This document shows, piece by piece, positions 39,752 to 47,126 of a DNA stretch of 48,854 bases. This DNA comes from an uncultured Cellulosilyticum sp. Its GTDB lineage: Bacteria > Bacillota > Clostridia > Lachnospirales > Cellulosilyticaceae. The notes under the pieces are model-generated. The model was not told where the DNA came from, made no database searches, and saw nothing but the letters and a program-made list of their open reading frames with translations. The stretch's first letter is position 1; the number at the start of each line of letters is the position of its first letter. The translations under genes and the position numbers were made by a program. The stretch spans positions 1-48,854 of the forward strand of contig CAKVCL010000025.1 in the NCBI GenBank assembly GCA_934725855.1, in the 5' to 3' direction.

Positions 39752-41311
39752 ATGAGTTATACGTTTAATGATGAAAATATAACACCTTACACAACAGAAA
39801 CTTCTGTACATGCAGATGTCTTTAATGCTACCACTGAGAAGTTATTAGAGAATACTAAATATAATAAGGAGCGACATGAAGCATTAGAAAAAGAGATGCT
39901 AGAGAAGTTTAATGCACTTGATTTCTTTACCAAAAAAGAAGTTATTGCTTTAATGGAAAAAGGATTAAAAGGTGATAAAGGAGATCAAGGAATAGGGCTT
40001 GAATATCAATGGAATCAAACATCGTTAGGTATAAAGACTACAGAAGAAAAAGAATTTACGTTTGTAAATCTAAAAGGCGATAAAGGACAAGATGGAACAG
40101 TTGCGTTTGATGAGCTTACAGAAGAGCAAAGATTATCATTAAAGGGAGATGCTTTTACATATGAAGATTTTACAGAAGAACAACTAGAATTATTAAAAGG
40201 AGTGCCTGGAGAGGATGGGAAAGATGGACTTACTACTAAGATCGAATTAAATGGTGAGGTGTACACACAAGAAAATGGATTAATAAAATTACCAGATTAT
40301 CCGACTACACTTCCCGCAAGTGATGTATATGATTGGGCTAAACAATCTCAAAAACCGAGTTATTCAGCAAGTGAGATTCTTAATATGCCCACATCTTTAC
40401 CCGCTAATGGTGGAAATTCTGATACAGTAGATGGGTTGCACGCTTGGCAAATGGGAACTTTGGCAGCAGATGGAGGTTCACATGGGGCATCACATTATTT
40501 GTATGCTAAACATAACGTATACGGAGATGGAAGATTTGCGCTACTAACAGAACAAGGAATTGAGACAAGAGTTGACTGCGCATCTAGTTTACAAGGTTAC
40601 TTACCAAGAACAGCATATCAAGATGCGGCCTATGTTCCATTAACAGGATGTCTTCCACTTGAAATAGGACAATGGATTGACTTCCATAAGCAAGGAAGTA
40701 CAGCTGACTTTGATGGAAGACTGTATTTTGACCCAGCAAATGGCGGAATGTGTTGGCAAGATACAATTAACCCATCAGCATATAATATGAATATAAGTTG
40801 GGAGATTGTAAATTTAAAACAATCTGTTGCTAATGGAAAGCAAGCCGTAGTCGACGCCATTAACAACAAATTAGGATACGCTAGTGGATTAACAACTGCC
40901 CATAGCGGAGCCGACTACGCATGGTGGATTAGCAACAAAATAGAAAAAAGAATTGATTTTAAAACTTGTAATGTTTTTAATGCTATTAATGTTGGTGCAC
41001 CATATGGCATATTAGATTATCTGAATAATAAAACAATAGATAGTAGTTTTGGAATAATACAAAATATATCGTGTGGAGCTTCTATAACATTTAAAATAAC
41101 TTGTATTTCTGGAAGTGTTGATTATATAAACAACGCTAAGGCGACAGTAGCGTCAAGGGGAACATTGAATCCTTCAGATAGTGTTCTTGTATTCGTAAGT
41201 TTATACTATTCTTTGTTATTACATTTATCAGAAGGAGCTTCCTATAAAATTACTGAAATGAGTAATACTTCTGGTGATTCAGCATATGGGACATTTACTG
41301 GATTAAAATAA
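39752..41311 (+). CDS. Tail fibre/receptor-binding protein
   Basis: The 519-residue protein has an N-terminal adaptor (~1-65), short collagen-like Gly-x-y stretches (GLKGDKGDQG, LKGDKGQDG, GVPGEDGKDG, ~70-165), a tail-fibre repeat (GGNSDTVDGLHAWQMG, ~220) followed by HYLYAKHNVYGDGRFAL, and a Ser/Asn-rich beta C-terminus. This pattern is typical of Firmicute phage receptor-binding fibres; host specificity would lie in the C-terminal part. The two genes before it are hub components and the one after is a fibre chaperone-like protein. Confidence 0.87.
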   Translation: MSYTFNDENITPYTTETSVHADVFNATTEKLLENTKYNKERHEALEKEMLEKFNALDFFTKKEVIALMEKGLKGDKGDQGIGLEYQWNQTSLGIKTTEEKEFTFVNLKGDKGQDGTVAFDELTEEQRLSLKGDAFTYEDFTEEQLELLKGVPGEDGKDGLTTKIELNGEVYTQENGLIKLPDYPTTLPASDVYDWAKQSQKPSYSASEILNMPTSLPANGGNSDTVDGLHAWQMGTLAADGGSHGASHYLYAKHNVYGDGRFALLTEQGIETRVDCASSLQGYLPRTAYQDAAYVPLTGCLPLEIGQWIDFHKQGSTADFDGRLYFDPANGGMCWQDTINPSAYNMNISWEIVNLKQSVANGKQAVVDAINNKLGYASGLTTAHSGADYAWWISNKIEKRIDFKTCNVFNAINVGAPYGILDYLNNKTIDSSFGIIQNISCGASITFKITCISGSVDYINNAKATVASRGTLNPSDSVLVFVSLYYSLLLHLSEGASYKITEMSNTSGDSAYGTFTGLK

Positions 41312-41327
41312 AAGAGGTGATAAAATT

Positions 41328-41888
41328 ATGAAATTATTAATATGTAAAGATAATAAATCAAATACATTGCTAGAAAGTAGAAATTTAAATGAAACAGATA
41401 GTATTAAATACTTAGTTATAGAAGACGCACCAGAAATAGAACGACGAGAAGGATATACGGGACACTATGAATTGGATAGCAATGGCCAGATCATTGTAAC
41501 ATATGAAAAGACTGGACTTACTGCAAAGGAAAGATTAATTAAAGAAAGCAAAGAAAAGCTGGCCAAATGGTTAGAGGATAATCCTTTAACATCTAAGATT
41601 CATAATGCCAAGGGCGAAACTTATACTGTAACACAAGAGAAGCAAGCACAACTTACGCAGATGTTATTTAAGGCAACAACAGCTAGAATAAATAATGAAG
41701 CTTTTACCTGTAGGTGGAATGCAGAAGGAAAAGAATGTGAAGACTGGACATATGAAGAATTGAAAGAGTTATCAGATGAAATATATGAATATGTCTATCC
41801 TAGAGTTTCAAAACAACAGGCATATGAAGTGGCTGTAAATGAATGTCAAACTGATGAAGATGCACTAGCAATACAAATTGAATATTAA
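41328..41888 (+). CDS. Tail fibre assembly-like protein (DUF4376-like)
   Basis: The 186-residue protein contains SKEKLAKWLEDNPLTSKIHNAKGETYTVTQEKQAQLTQML and FTCRWNAEGKECEDWTYEELKELSDEIYEYVYPRVSKQQAYEVAVNEC, a pattern of DUF4376/XkdW-type fibre-associated proteins. It likely helps fold or attach the fibre encoded just upstream. The start has GAGGTGATAAAATT. Confidence 0.75.
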   Translation: MKLLICKDNKSNTLLESRNLNETDSIKYLVIEDAPEIERREGYTGHYELDSNGQIIVTYEKTGLTAKERLIKESKEKLAKWLEDNPLTSKIHNAKGETYTVTQEKQAQLTQMLFKATTARINNEAFTCRWNAEGKECEDWTYEELKELSDEIYEYVYPRVSKQQAYEVAVNECQTDEDALAIQIEY

Positions 41889-41902
41889 AAGAGGTGAAGG
41901 TT

Positions 41903-42319
41903 ATGAAAGGACTATTTAAGCACTTATTCTTGTTTGGAGTAGGTGCTTTTTTATACCTATTTATTGAGATTCTATATAGGGGACATACTCATTGGACAAT
42001 GGGAGTTGTTGGAGGAACATGTTTTGTACTTATAGGGTTAATTAATGAGTTCTTAAGTTGGCAAACACCTATTTGGCTACAAGCTGTTATCGGAGCAACG
42101 ATTATAACGACGTTAGAGTTTATTAGTGGAGTTATATTAAATATTTGGTTAGGATTAGGCATTTGGGATTATTCTCAGATGCCTTTTAATTTACTGGGGC
42201 AAATATGCTTACCATTTACAATAGCATGGTTTTTCTTAGCTATTGTAGCCATTATCCTGGACGATTGCCTACGGTATTGGCTGTTTAAAGAAGAAAAACC
42301 ACGTTATAGATTGTTTTAG
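41903..42319 (+). CDS. CmpB-like membrane protein
   Basis: The 138-residue protein has four predicted membrane segments (~8-22, ~32-53, ~55-85, ~100-122) with FEISG-like TLEFISGVILNIWLGLGIWDYSQMPFNLLGQICLPFTIAWF, the signature of the family called ABC-transporter type IV/CmpB. Copies occur next to holins in clostridial prophages. It might assist the lysis step or be cargo. ATG at 41903 is chosen because GAGGTG precedes it at good spacing. Confidence 0.83.
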   Translation: MKGLFKHLFLFGVGAFLYLFIEILYRGHTHWTMGVVGGTCFVLIGLINEFLSWQTPIWLQAVIGATIITTLEFISGVILNIWLGLGIWDYSQMPFNLLGQICLPFTIAWFFLAIVAIILDDCLRYWLFKEEKPRYRLF

Positions 42320-42330
42320 GAGGGATGAAA

Positions 42331-42762
42331 ATGAAATATTTTAATGAAGCATCTATGAGTATAGGGATTATTGGTGGATTCTTAGCTAGTACTTTAGGGG
42401 GATGGGATTTACTACTAAAAGTCTTTATAGGGGCTATAATCGCAGATTATGCAACAGGTATACTGGCTGCTATGTATAATCATAAGTTGTCGAGTGAAGT
42501 AGGATTTAAAGGCATTATTAAAAAAGTAATGATGATTATAGTAGTTAGCTTTGCAAGTAGTTTACAAGCATTGCTGCCTTTACCACTGCGTGAGATAGTC
42601 TTAATGTTCTTTATAGCGAATGAGGGTATTAGCTTACTGGAAAATACCACTAATGTAGGTGTACCTTGGCCAGAACAATTAAAAGACGCTTTAGTTCAAC
42701 TCAGAAACGGAAGCGATAAAGACAAGAAAGGAAGTGATAGAAATGGCTTTAAAAATATCTAA
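42331..42762 (+). CDS. Holin (phage holin family 4/toxin-secretion type)
   Basis: The 143-residue protein has membrane segments (SIGIIGGFLASTLGGWDLLLKVFIGAIIADYATGILAAMY, VMMIIVVSFASSLQALL, EIVLMFFIANEGISLLE) and a polar basic C-terminus (KDKKGSDRNGFKN), matching the BlyA/UtxA-type holin family. It should open the membrane for the endolysin encoded next. ATG 42331 follows AGGAGGG at 6 bases. It overlaps the endolysin start by 20 bases. Confidence 0.92.
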   Translation: MKYFNEASMSIGIIGGFLASTLGGWDLLLKVFIGAIIADYATGILAAMYNHKLSSEVGFKGIIKKVMMIIVVSFASSLQALLPLPLREIVLMFFIANEGISLLENTTNVGVPWPEQLKDALVQLRNGSDKDKKGSDRNGFKNI

Positions 42763-43447
42763 TGTAGGATTAGACTTAATTAAATCATTCGAGGGATGTC
42801 AGTTAAAGGCTTATCGTTGCCCTGCAGGTGTATGGACTATCGGATGGGGAACAACGGAACCAGTAAATGGTGTAAGACCACACCAAGGCATGGTTATTAC
42901 ACAGGAACAAGCAGATAGGTTGCTAGTGGAACATCTACAAGCCTACGAGAATGCAGTCAACCGTTTAGGTGCACCACTTAACCAAAACCAGTTTGATGCG
43001 CTTGTGAGCTTTTGTTATAACTTAGGAACAGGTATCTTTAAAGGCAATTTGCTTAATGCTATTAAAGCAAGCCAATGGAGTAACGTAGCAAGCCAGATGC
43101 TTTTATATAATAAAGCTCGTGTAAATGGTAAGCTAACAGAATTAAAGGGTCTTACAAGGCGTAGGCAAGCTGAGAGTGCATTGTTCTTAAAGCCAGTGCA
43201 AGAAGACACCGAGCTTATTAAAGCGGTAGATTTACTGTATAAGCGTGGAATTATTAATAGTCCTAAAGTTTGGTACAGTATGGACAAGTTTAAGATGGAA
43301 TATGTACCTGGACTAATTAAGCATATGGGTGGTATAGATAGAATTGTTAAGGATAAAATTATTACAGATGGTTTATTGTGGGAACGTAAGCAATACAATG
43401 CTACACACGTAAGAAGCTTAATAATTAAATATAGTAAGTTAGGGTAG
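42743..43447 (+). CDS. Endolysin, GH24 lysozyme with C-terminal binding domain
   Basis: The 234-residue protein has a T4/P21-type lysozyme domain (~5-145): Glu17 in SFEGC, Cys26 in place of the usual catalytic Asp (RCPAGVWTIGWG), and Thr32 at the correct 9/6 spacing. Its C-terminal ~80 residues (ELIKAVDLLYKRGIINSPKVWY ... YVPGLIKHMGG) are a likely cell-wall-binding domain seen in Firmicute proteins. No signal peptide is present, so release depends on the holin. The Cys variant is found in other phage lysozymes. Confidence 0.93.
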   Translation: MALKISNVGLDLIKSFEGCQLKAYRCPAGVWTIGWGTTEPVNGVRPHQGMVITQEQADRLLVEHLQAYENAVNRLGAPLNQNQFDALVSFCYNLGTGIFKGNLLNAIKASQWSNVASQMLLYNKARVNGKLTELKGLTRRRQAESALFLKPVQEDTELIKAVDLLYKRGIINSPKVWYSMDKFKMEYVPGLIKHMGGIDRIVKDKIITDGLLWERKQYNATHVRSLIIKYSKLG

Positions 43448-43474
43448 AGGCTTAGGCTTCTACCCTTTATTTTT
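43440..43474 (+). terminator. Strong intrinsic terminator after the lysis genes
   Basis: AGGGTAGAGGC (43441-43451) pairs with GGCTTCTACCCT (43455-43466) with few irregularities, followed by TTATTTTTG. It ends late transcription and separates the lytic operon from the lysogeny cargo. Confidence 0.87.
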
Positions 43475-43562
43475 GTGCCCTAAAATGCGGATTTTATTGT
43501 ATTAATGTAGATTTTAAAGTATTAAAAACTCGAATTAATAATAAAAAAATGCAAAACTACAA

Positions 43563-43591
43563 TTGACATTTTTCAGATAAAACAGTATAAT
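43563..43591 (+). promoter_or_regulatory. Consensus promoter of the Panacea gene pair
   Basis: TTGACA (43563-43568), a 17-bp spacer and TATAAT (43586-43591) match the sigma-A consensus at all 12 positions. Transcription from about 43598 would cross a terminator-like hairpin (43621-43662) before the ribosome binding site of the Panacea gene, so the strong promoter is probably attenuated or gives a ~60-base RNA. Confidence 0.88.
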
Positions 43592-43620
43592 TGCATTACA
43601 AAATGAATACAATAAATTAT

Positions 43621-43662
43621 ACAACAATGTATGGCTTGGAGTGCTTAGTTGTTGTTTTTTTT
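43621..43662 (+). terminator. Leader terminator/attenuator in front of the Panacea gene
   Basis: ACAACAA (43621-43627) pairs with TTGTTGT (43649-43655) over a 21-base loop, followed by a run of T residues to 43662. It sits ~25 bases after the expected transcription start and 23 bases before the Panacea start codon. Its position fits conditional read-through. Confidence 0.68.
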
Positions 43663-43685
43663 ATATTAAGAAAGGAGGCGGTTAT

Positions 43686-44195
43686 ATGTCATATAAAGCA
43701 ATTGATGTAGCAAATCATATTATACAGTATTGCAATGAAAATAACGGTGAAATTACTAATTTAAAACTGCAAAAGATATTGTACTATGTGCAGGCAGCCT
43801 TTCTAATTGAAAAAGACAAACCAGCATTTAAAGAATCTATAGTTGCATGGCAGTATGGGCCAGTTATTGAATCTGTATACAGAAAATTTAAGAAAAATTT
43901 AGATAGACCTATAAAAAGTATCTATGAAGATATTAACATGTCACAGGTTCGTATAGGTAATGATGGAAGATTTGTACTGTCTCCAATTAATAATGATTTT
44001 GATGACAAAATAGAGCATGGTGATGCATTACTAGTTGATAAAGTAGTTGAAGCTTTAATGAATAAAAATGCGTTTGAATTAGTGAAAAAGACGCATCAAG
44101 AAGATCCATGGAAGAACACACAAATAAACTCTAATATTGAATGCTCAAAGATAAAAGAATACTTTGCTAATAATAGAGGAAGAATTTATGGTTAA
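43686..44195 (+). CDS. Panacea-domain (SocA/DUF4065) antitoxin-like protein
   Basis: The 169-residue protein (AIDVANHIIQYCNENNGEITNLKLQKILYYVQAAFLI ... AWQYGPVIESVYRKFKK) is a Panacea/DUF4065 domain protein. Known PanA antitoxins of this fold neutralise many unrelated toxins encoded beside them. A strong consensus promoter drives it, and AAAGGAGG precedes the ATG at 43686. It overlaps the partner gene by 8 bases, as toxin-antitoxin pairs do. That this is an antitoxin is inferred from domain and context. Confidence 0.9.
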   Translation: MSYKAIDVANHIIQYCNENNGEITNLKLQKILYYVQAAFLIEKDKPAFKESIVAWQYGPVIESVYRKFKKNLDRPIKSIYEDINMSQVRIGNDGRFVLSPINNDFDDKIEHGDALLVDKVVEALMNKNAFELVKKTHQEDPWKNTQINSNIECSKIKEYFANNRGRIYG

Positions 44196-45198
44196 TACTG
44201 TTACAGATTTATTAAAAAATATTATGGACCCTAATAAAGGCGATGAACAGTTGATTAACGACTGCATCGCCTTTTATAGAAAATATAAAAGGCACTATTA
44301 TTATGAGATTTCATTATTTTTGTTGGACATAATGAAAAAAGGGGACGATGGAAATGACAGGGTTGAAGAAAATATAGAATTTCTAACTACACGAATAGCT
44401 AGTTTTATAGAAATGACTAGTGGAAAGTGTGCGGAACGAGATGAATATTCTAGATGTAAAGAGCAAGAATCATATAATCCTGAGAAGTGTCCCAGAGCAT
44501 ATCAAAATTGTAAAGAATATAAGAGTGTTAGTTTATCACTTAGAAAATTATATGATCATATTCAATTAGAACATGCTCGTTTGGAACAGACAAGGGAATA
44601 TCAATTAAGTTTTAAAGAAATTTCAGCAACTATAATGGAAAACTTAGAAGAGAGTAAGCAACATGAAAATAGTACAAAAGAGTTGTCAGAGTTTGTAAAT
44701 AAAGAAATTGAAAAATTTGATAAAAGCTCTTCTGAATTAGGTAAGAAAGCAGAGGATTTAGAAAAGCAAACTGAAAATGTTTATGTACAAGTAGTTACTG
44801 TAATTGGATTATTTACAGCAATAGTTTTTTCAATGTTCGGCGGGTTGACGATGATTAATACAATCGTTCAAATGCTAGCTGCCAATAAGATTGGTTTTAT
44901 TAAGGGTACCAGTATTTGTTTGCTTGTTGGGTTAGTGATATTTGATATACTGTATTTGCTTTTATATTTAATTTCTAAACTTATAGGCAGAAGTATAGCC
45001 GTTAATGCAAGGGTAAATGATGATGCTAAATTTTTGGAAAAGGGTAAAAAGTTGCATCCATTATGCTATTATTTTAATTTGGCAGTCATTATAGCTGTAG
45101 TATTTTTAGCGATAGCATATAACTTTAATTTTATTAAAGGATTAATCCCAACTAATGCTGAAAAATGTGAACAAATACAACGGAGTGAGAATAAATAG
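44188..45198 (+). CDS. Membrane-anchored Panacea partner (candidate toxin/effector)
   Basis: The 336-residue protein is translationally coupled to the Panacea gene (overlap ATGGTTAA). Residues 1-195 are soluble and helical, with a Cys cluster (C81-x8-C90-x10-C101-x6-C108) that could hold zinc or an Fe-S centre and a coiled coil at ~120-195. Three hydrophobic segments follow (~200-225, ~241-266, ~293-313). I recognise no family. Membrane-acting partners are known for Panacea antitoxins, but this large Cys-plus-three-helix architecture is not one I can match. It could be an abortive-infection effector or simply a partner with another role. Confidence 0.72.
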   Translation: MVNTVTDLLKNIMDPNKGDEQLINDCIAFYRKYKRHYYYEISLFLLDIMKKGDDGNDRVEENIEFLTTRIASFIEMTSGKCAERDEYSRCKEQESYNPEKCPRAYQNCKEYKSVSLSLRKLYDHIQLEHARLEQTREYQLSFKEISATIMENLEESKQHENSTKELSEFVNKEIEKFDKSSSELGKKAEDLEKQTENVYVQVVTVIGLFTAIVFSMFGGLTMINTIVQMLAANKIGFIKGTSICLLVGLVIFDILYLLLYLISKLIGRSIAVNARVNDDAKFLEKGKKLHPLCYYFNLAVIIAVVFLAIAYNFNFIKGLIPTNAEKCEQIQRSENK

Positions 45199-45207
45199 TA
45201 GCTTTAG

Positions 45208-45240
45208 ATAAGATCAGGTGATAATACTTGATCTTATTTT
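45208..45240 (+). terminator. Intrinsic terminator of the Panacea operon
   Basis: ATAAGATCA (45208-45216) pairs exactly with TGATCTTAT (45229-45237) around a 12-base loop, followed by TTTATATAA. Confidence 0.8.
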
Positions 45241-45295
45241 ATATAATAAGTAAAACTCATTAAAAAATATGAGTTATGTTTGGGGGACAATAAAA

Positions 45296-45454
45296 ATGAA
45301 GAAGTTATCAAGGAATATCTTAATTTATATTATTACGTTTATAGTTGCATCATTAGTTATAAAGAAAGGAAAGATAGATTTTGAAATAGCAATTGTAGGC
45401 TGTGTTTCTTACATTGTTACTACTCTTATAATCTTAAAATTAAATGGGGAATAA
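45296..45454 (+). CDS. Two-helix membrane miniprotein (52 aa)
   Basis: ATG at 45296 follows TTGGGGGACAATAAAA. The 52-residue product has two hydrophobic segments (NILIYIITFIVASLVI and IAIVGCVSYIVTTLIIL) split by a short charged loop (KKGKIDFE) and basic ends. It lies alone between two terminators. Such proteins include small phage exclusion and immunity proteins; no specific family is recognised. Confidence 0.68.
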   Translation: MKKLSRNILIYIITFIVASLVIKKGKIDFEIAIVGCVSYIVTTLIILKLNGE

Positions 45455-45469
45455 AATAGTAGTTTGTTT

Positions 45470-45527
45470 ATAAAAGCAAAAAGCTGCGAAAAATGATTTT
45501 AAATTTTCACAGCTTTTTTGCTTTTAT
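45470..45527. terminator. Large bidirectional hairpin terminator
   Basis: A 23-base arm (45470-45492) pairs with 45504-45527 with minor mismatches, with A-runs and T-runs on both sides, so it can terminate the miniprotein gene and the convergent Fic gene. The Fic stop codon lies inside its right arm. Confidence 0.85.
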
Positions 45528-46600
45528 CTAATTATATCCATAAAATCATAAAATCTATATACTCGGTTTCTTTTTTTATCATCTTCATAAATTTTACCAC
45601 TTTGTACAAGTTTAGATATATTATTTCTTGCCGTGTTATAGCTAATATTAAGTGCATTTTCTACATCTTTTATTGTAAACACAGGTTTTCTGAAGATAAA
45701 CATTACAATATCATCTCTGACATTGTTTGTTTTACTGAATTCTATCATTTGTATGCATAGTGATTCAATCTTTTGAAGTTTTTCTATATAATATTCTGCC
45801 TGAGCTATAGATGATTGTAAAAAGAATAAAATCCAGTCCTTCCAATTGGGATTAGAGGTTCTTAGATTATTTAATAAACTGTAATATTTATACTTATTTT
45901 TTTCTAATTGTTCACTTATGAAAAAAGAAGGTACTTGAAGTATTTTTTGATCTAAGAAATATAAGATAATCAATATTCGTCCTAATCGACCGTTACCATC
46001 CAAAAAGGGATGGACTGTTTCAAATTGAGCATGAATAATCGCAGCTCTAGCAATAGGACCAAGTGAGTCATCTATGTTGTTATTCATATATTCTTCTAAA
46101 TTAGACATATAACTATTTATTAGTTGTGGTTCAGGTGGAATATAACTAGCATCCTCTATTCTGTTTGTAGGACCAATAAAGTTTTGTATCTTTCTATATT
46201 CCCCTGGACTTCTATTTTGACCTCTAGAATCTCTTAATATGATTGAATGAAGTTGTAAAAATAATCTTGTTGACAATGGAATACTTTTCAATAGGTCAGC
46301 ACCACGGTGTAAAGCTTCTAAATAGTTTAGAACTTCTTGGACATCTCTTTTTTTCTCACCAGTTATTTCTGATTCGATTACTTCATCAAATGTAGCTTGT
46401 GTGCCTTCTATTTTTGTTGATTGTACTGACTCATTCATAGAAAACATCATTAAAATATCATCTTGAATAAGTGAATTTGATAACATTTGGCTGTAACGTT
46501 CTATTTTTACTCGAGCATCCATTTCTAGTCGCAAAATTTCTATAATGTCTTTTTCATCTAAATTAATTGGTAAATAATTTGGTGCAAAAGGCTTTTTCAT
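45524..46600 (-). CDS. Fic-family AMPylator, class II
   Basis: The 358-residue protein has the canonical Fic motif HPFLDGNGRLGR (~197-208), which binds and uses ATP to AMPylate target Tyr/Thr, and an N-terminal inhibitory helix motif STKIEG (~61-66; consensus S/T-x3-E-G), which marks a class II auto-inhibited Fic. The C-terminal ~60 residues are a winged HTH (VFTIKDVENALNISYNTARNNISKLVQSGKIYE). No separate antitoxin is needed. ATG at 46600 follows AGAGAGGTGAG. The gene runs opposite to its neighbours, with two DnaA boxes in its upstream region. Confidence 0.93.
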   Translation of the reverse strand: MKKPFAPNYLPINLDEKDIIEILRLEMDARVKIERYSQMLSNSLIQDDILMMFSMNESVQSTKIEGTQATFDEVIESEITGEKKRDVQEVLNYLEALHRGADLLKSIPLSTRLFLQLHSIILRDSRGQNRSPGEYRKIQNFIGPTNRIEDASYIPPEPQLINSYMSNLEEYMNNNIDDSLGPIARAAIIHAQFETVHPFLDGNGRLGRILIILYFLDQKILQVPSFFISEQLEKNKYKYYSLLNNLRTSNPNWKDWILFFLQSSIAQAEYYIEKLQKIESLCIQMIEFSKTNNVRDDIVMFIFRKPVFTIKDVENALNISYNTARNNISKLVQSGKIYEDDKKRNRVYRFYDFMDIIR

Positions 46601-46620
46601 TTTTCTCACCTCTCTTGAAA

Positions 46621-46757
46621 TAATTATAATTGTTATTATATATTATTTCATTTTAACACTAAATTATGCGTTAATAAATAACTTTATCCACAACTTTATC
46701 CACATTTTTACTTTTTTACTGTGCAAAAATATCGTTTTAAAATAATAGTTTTAGATC
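46621..46757. other. Fic upstream region, AT-rich, no gene
   Basis: Between the Fic start and the hairpin at 46758 there is no convincing frame. The region is AT-rich and contains the two DnaA boxes listed separately. Any Fic promoter must lie here on the minus strand, but I see no clear -35/-10 pair. Confidence 0.4.
46684..46704 (+). promoter_or_regulatory. Two perfect DnaA boxes
   Basis: TTATCCACA occurs at 46684-46692 and 46696-46704, same orientation, 12 bp apart, both identical to the high-affinity DnaA box. AT-rich DNA follows (ATTTTTACTTTTTTACTG). They lie in the Fic upstream region and could bind host DnaA to regulate Fic or to assist replication of the phage. Confidence 0.8.
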
Positions 46758-46789
46758 ATAGACCAGATGCAGAGCTTGGTCTATTTTTT
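46758..46789 (+). terminator. Intrinsic terminator without an obvious upstream gene
   Basis: ATAGACCA (46758-46765) pairs exactly with TGGTCTAT (46777-46784), followed by TTTTT. Upstream on the plus strand there is no coding gene as far as the Fic start, so a short non-coding transcript may end here. Confidence 0.75.
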
Positions 46790-46899
46790 ATGCTTAAAAA
46801 CATGGTTTGTTTTGGCTGAATCAATCTGGTTCTATTTACTTGTATAAGAGTATCAGCTTATGGCAATAATTATATTATCAATAAATAAGGGGTGATATT

Positions 46900-47001
46900 A
46901 TGACACTTGCTAGAGGACTTACTCTACTTGGTACTGGTATGGAAGTAGGAGCAGTAATAGGGATAATAAGAGCTTATATGATAATACACAAAAATTCTTA
47001 A
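46900..47001 (+). CDS. 33-residue hydrophobic peptide
   Basis: ATG at 46900 has a strong AAGGGGTGATATT site. The peptide is a single hydrophobic helix (LLGTGMEVGAVIGIIRAYMII) with a polar tail, followed at once by its own terminator. Its size and autonomy resemble type I toxins or signalling/exclusion peptides; no antisense RNA is evident. The true function is unknown. Confidence 0.6.
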   Translation: MTLARGLTLLGTGMEVGAVIGIIRAYMIIHKNS

Positions 47002-47020
47002 CAAGGTAAATGCATAGTCT

Positions 47021-47049
47021 AAGGCTGGAGCATATCCAGTCTTATTTTT
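47021..47049 (+). terminator. Intrinsic terminator (repeat A)
   Basis: AAGGCTGGA (47021-47029) pairs with TCCAGTCTT (47035-47043), one wobble, followed by ATTTTTATG. CTGGAGCA and TCCAGTCTTATTTTTAT recur in the terminator at 47741-47767, so the two units share a terminator. Confidence 0.82.
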
Positions 47050-47126
47050 ATGCTGATTAGTTTCGACAAAATACTCTTAAAATGCATGATATTATAATAT
47101 AAAAATTCATTATTGAGGTGGTTATT

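Noticed and set aside
45518..45760. 80-codon plus-strand frame in the Fic gene
   Set aside because: It is antisense to the Fic winged-helix domain, begins in the terminator and has no ribosome binding site.
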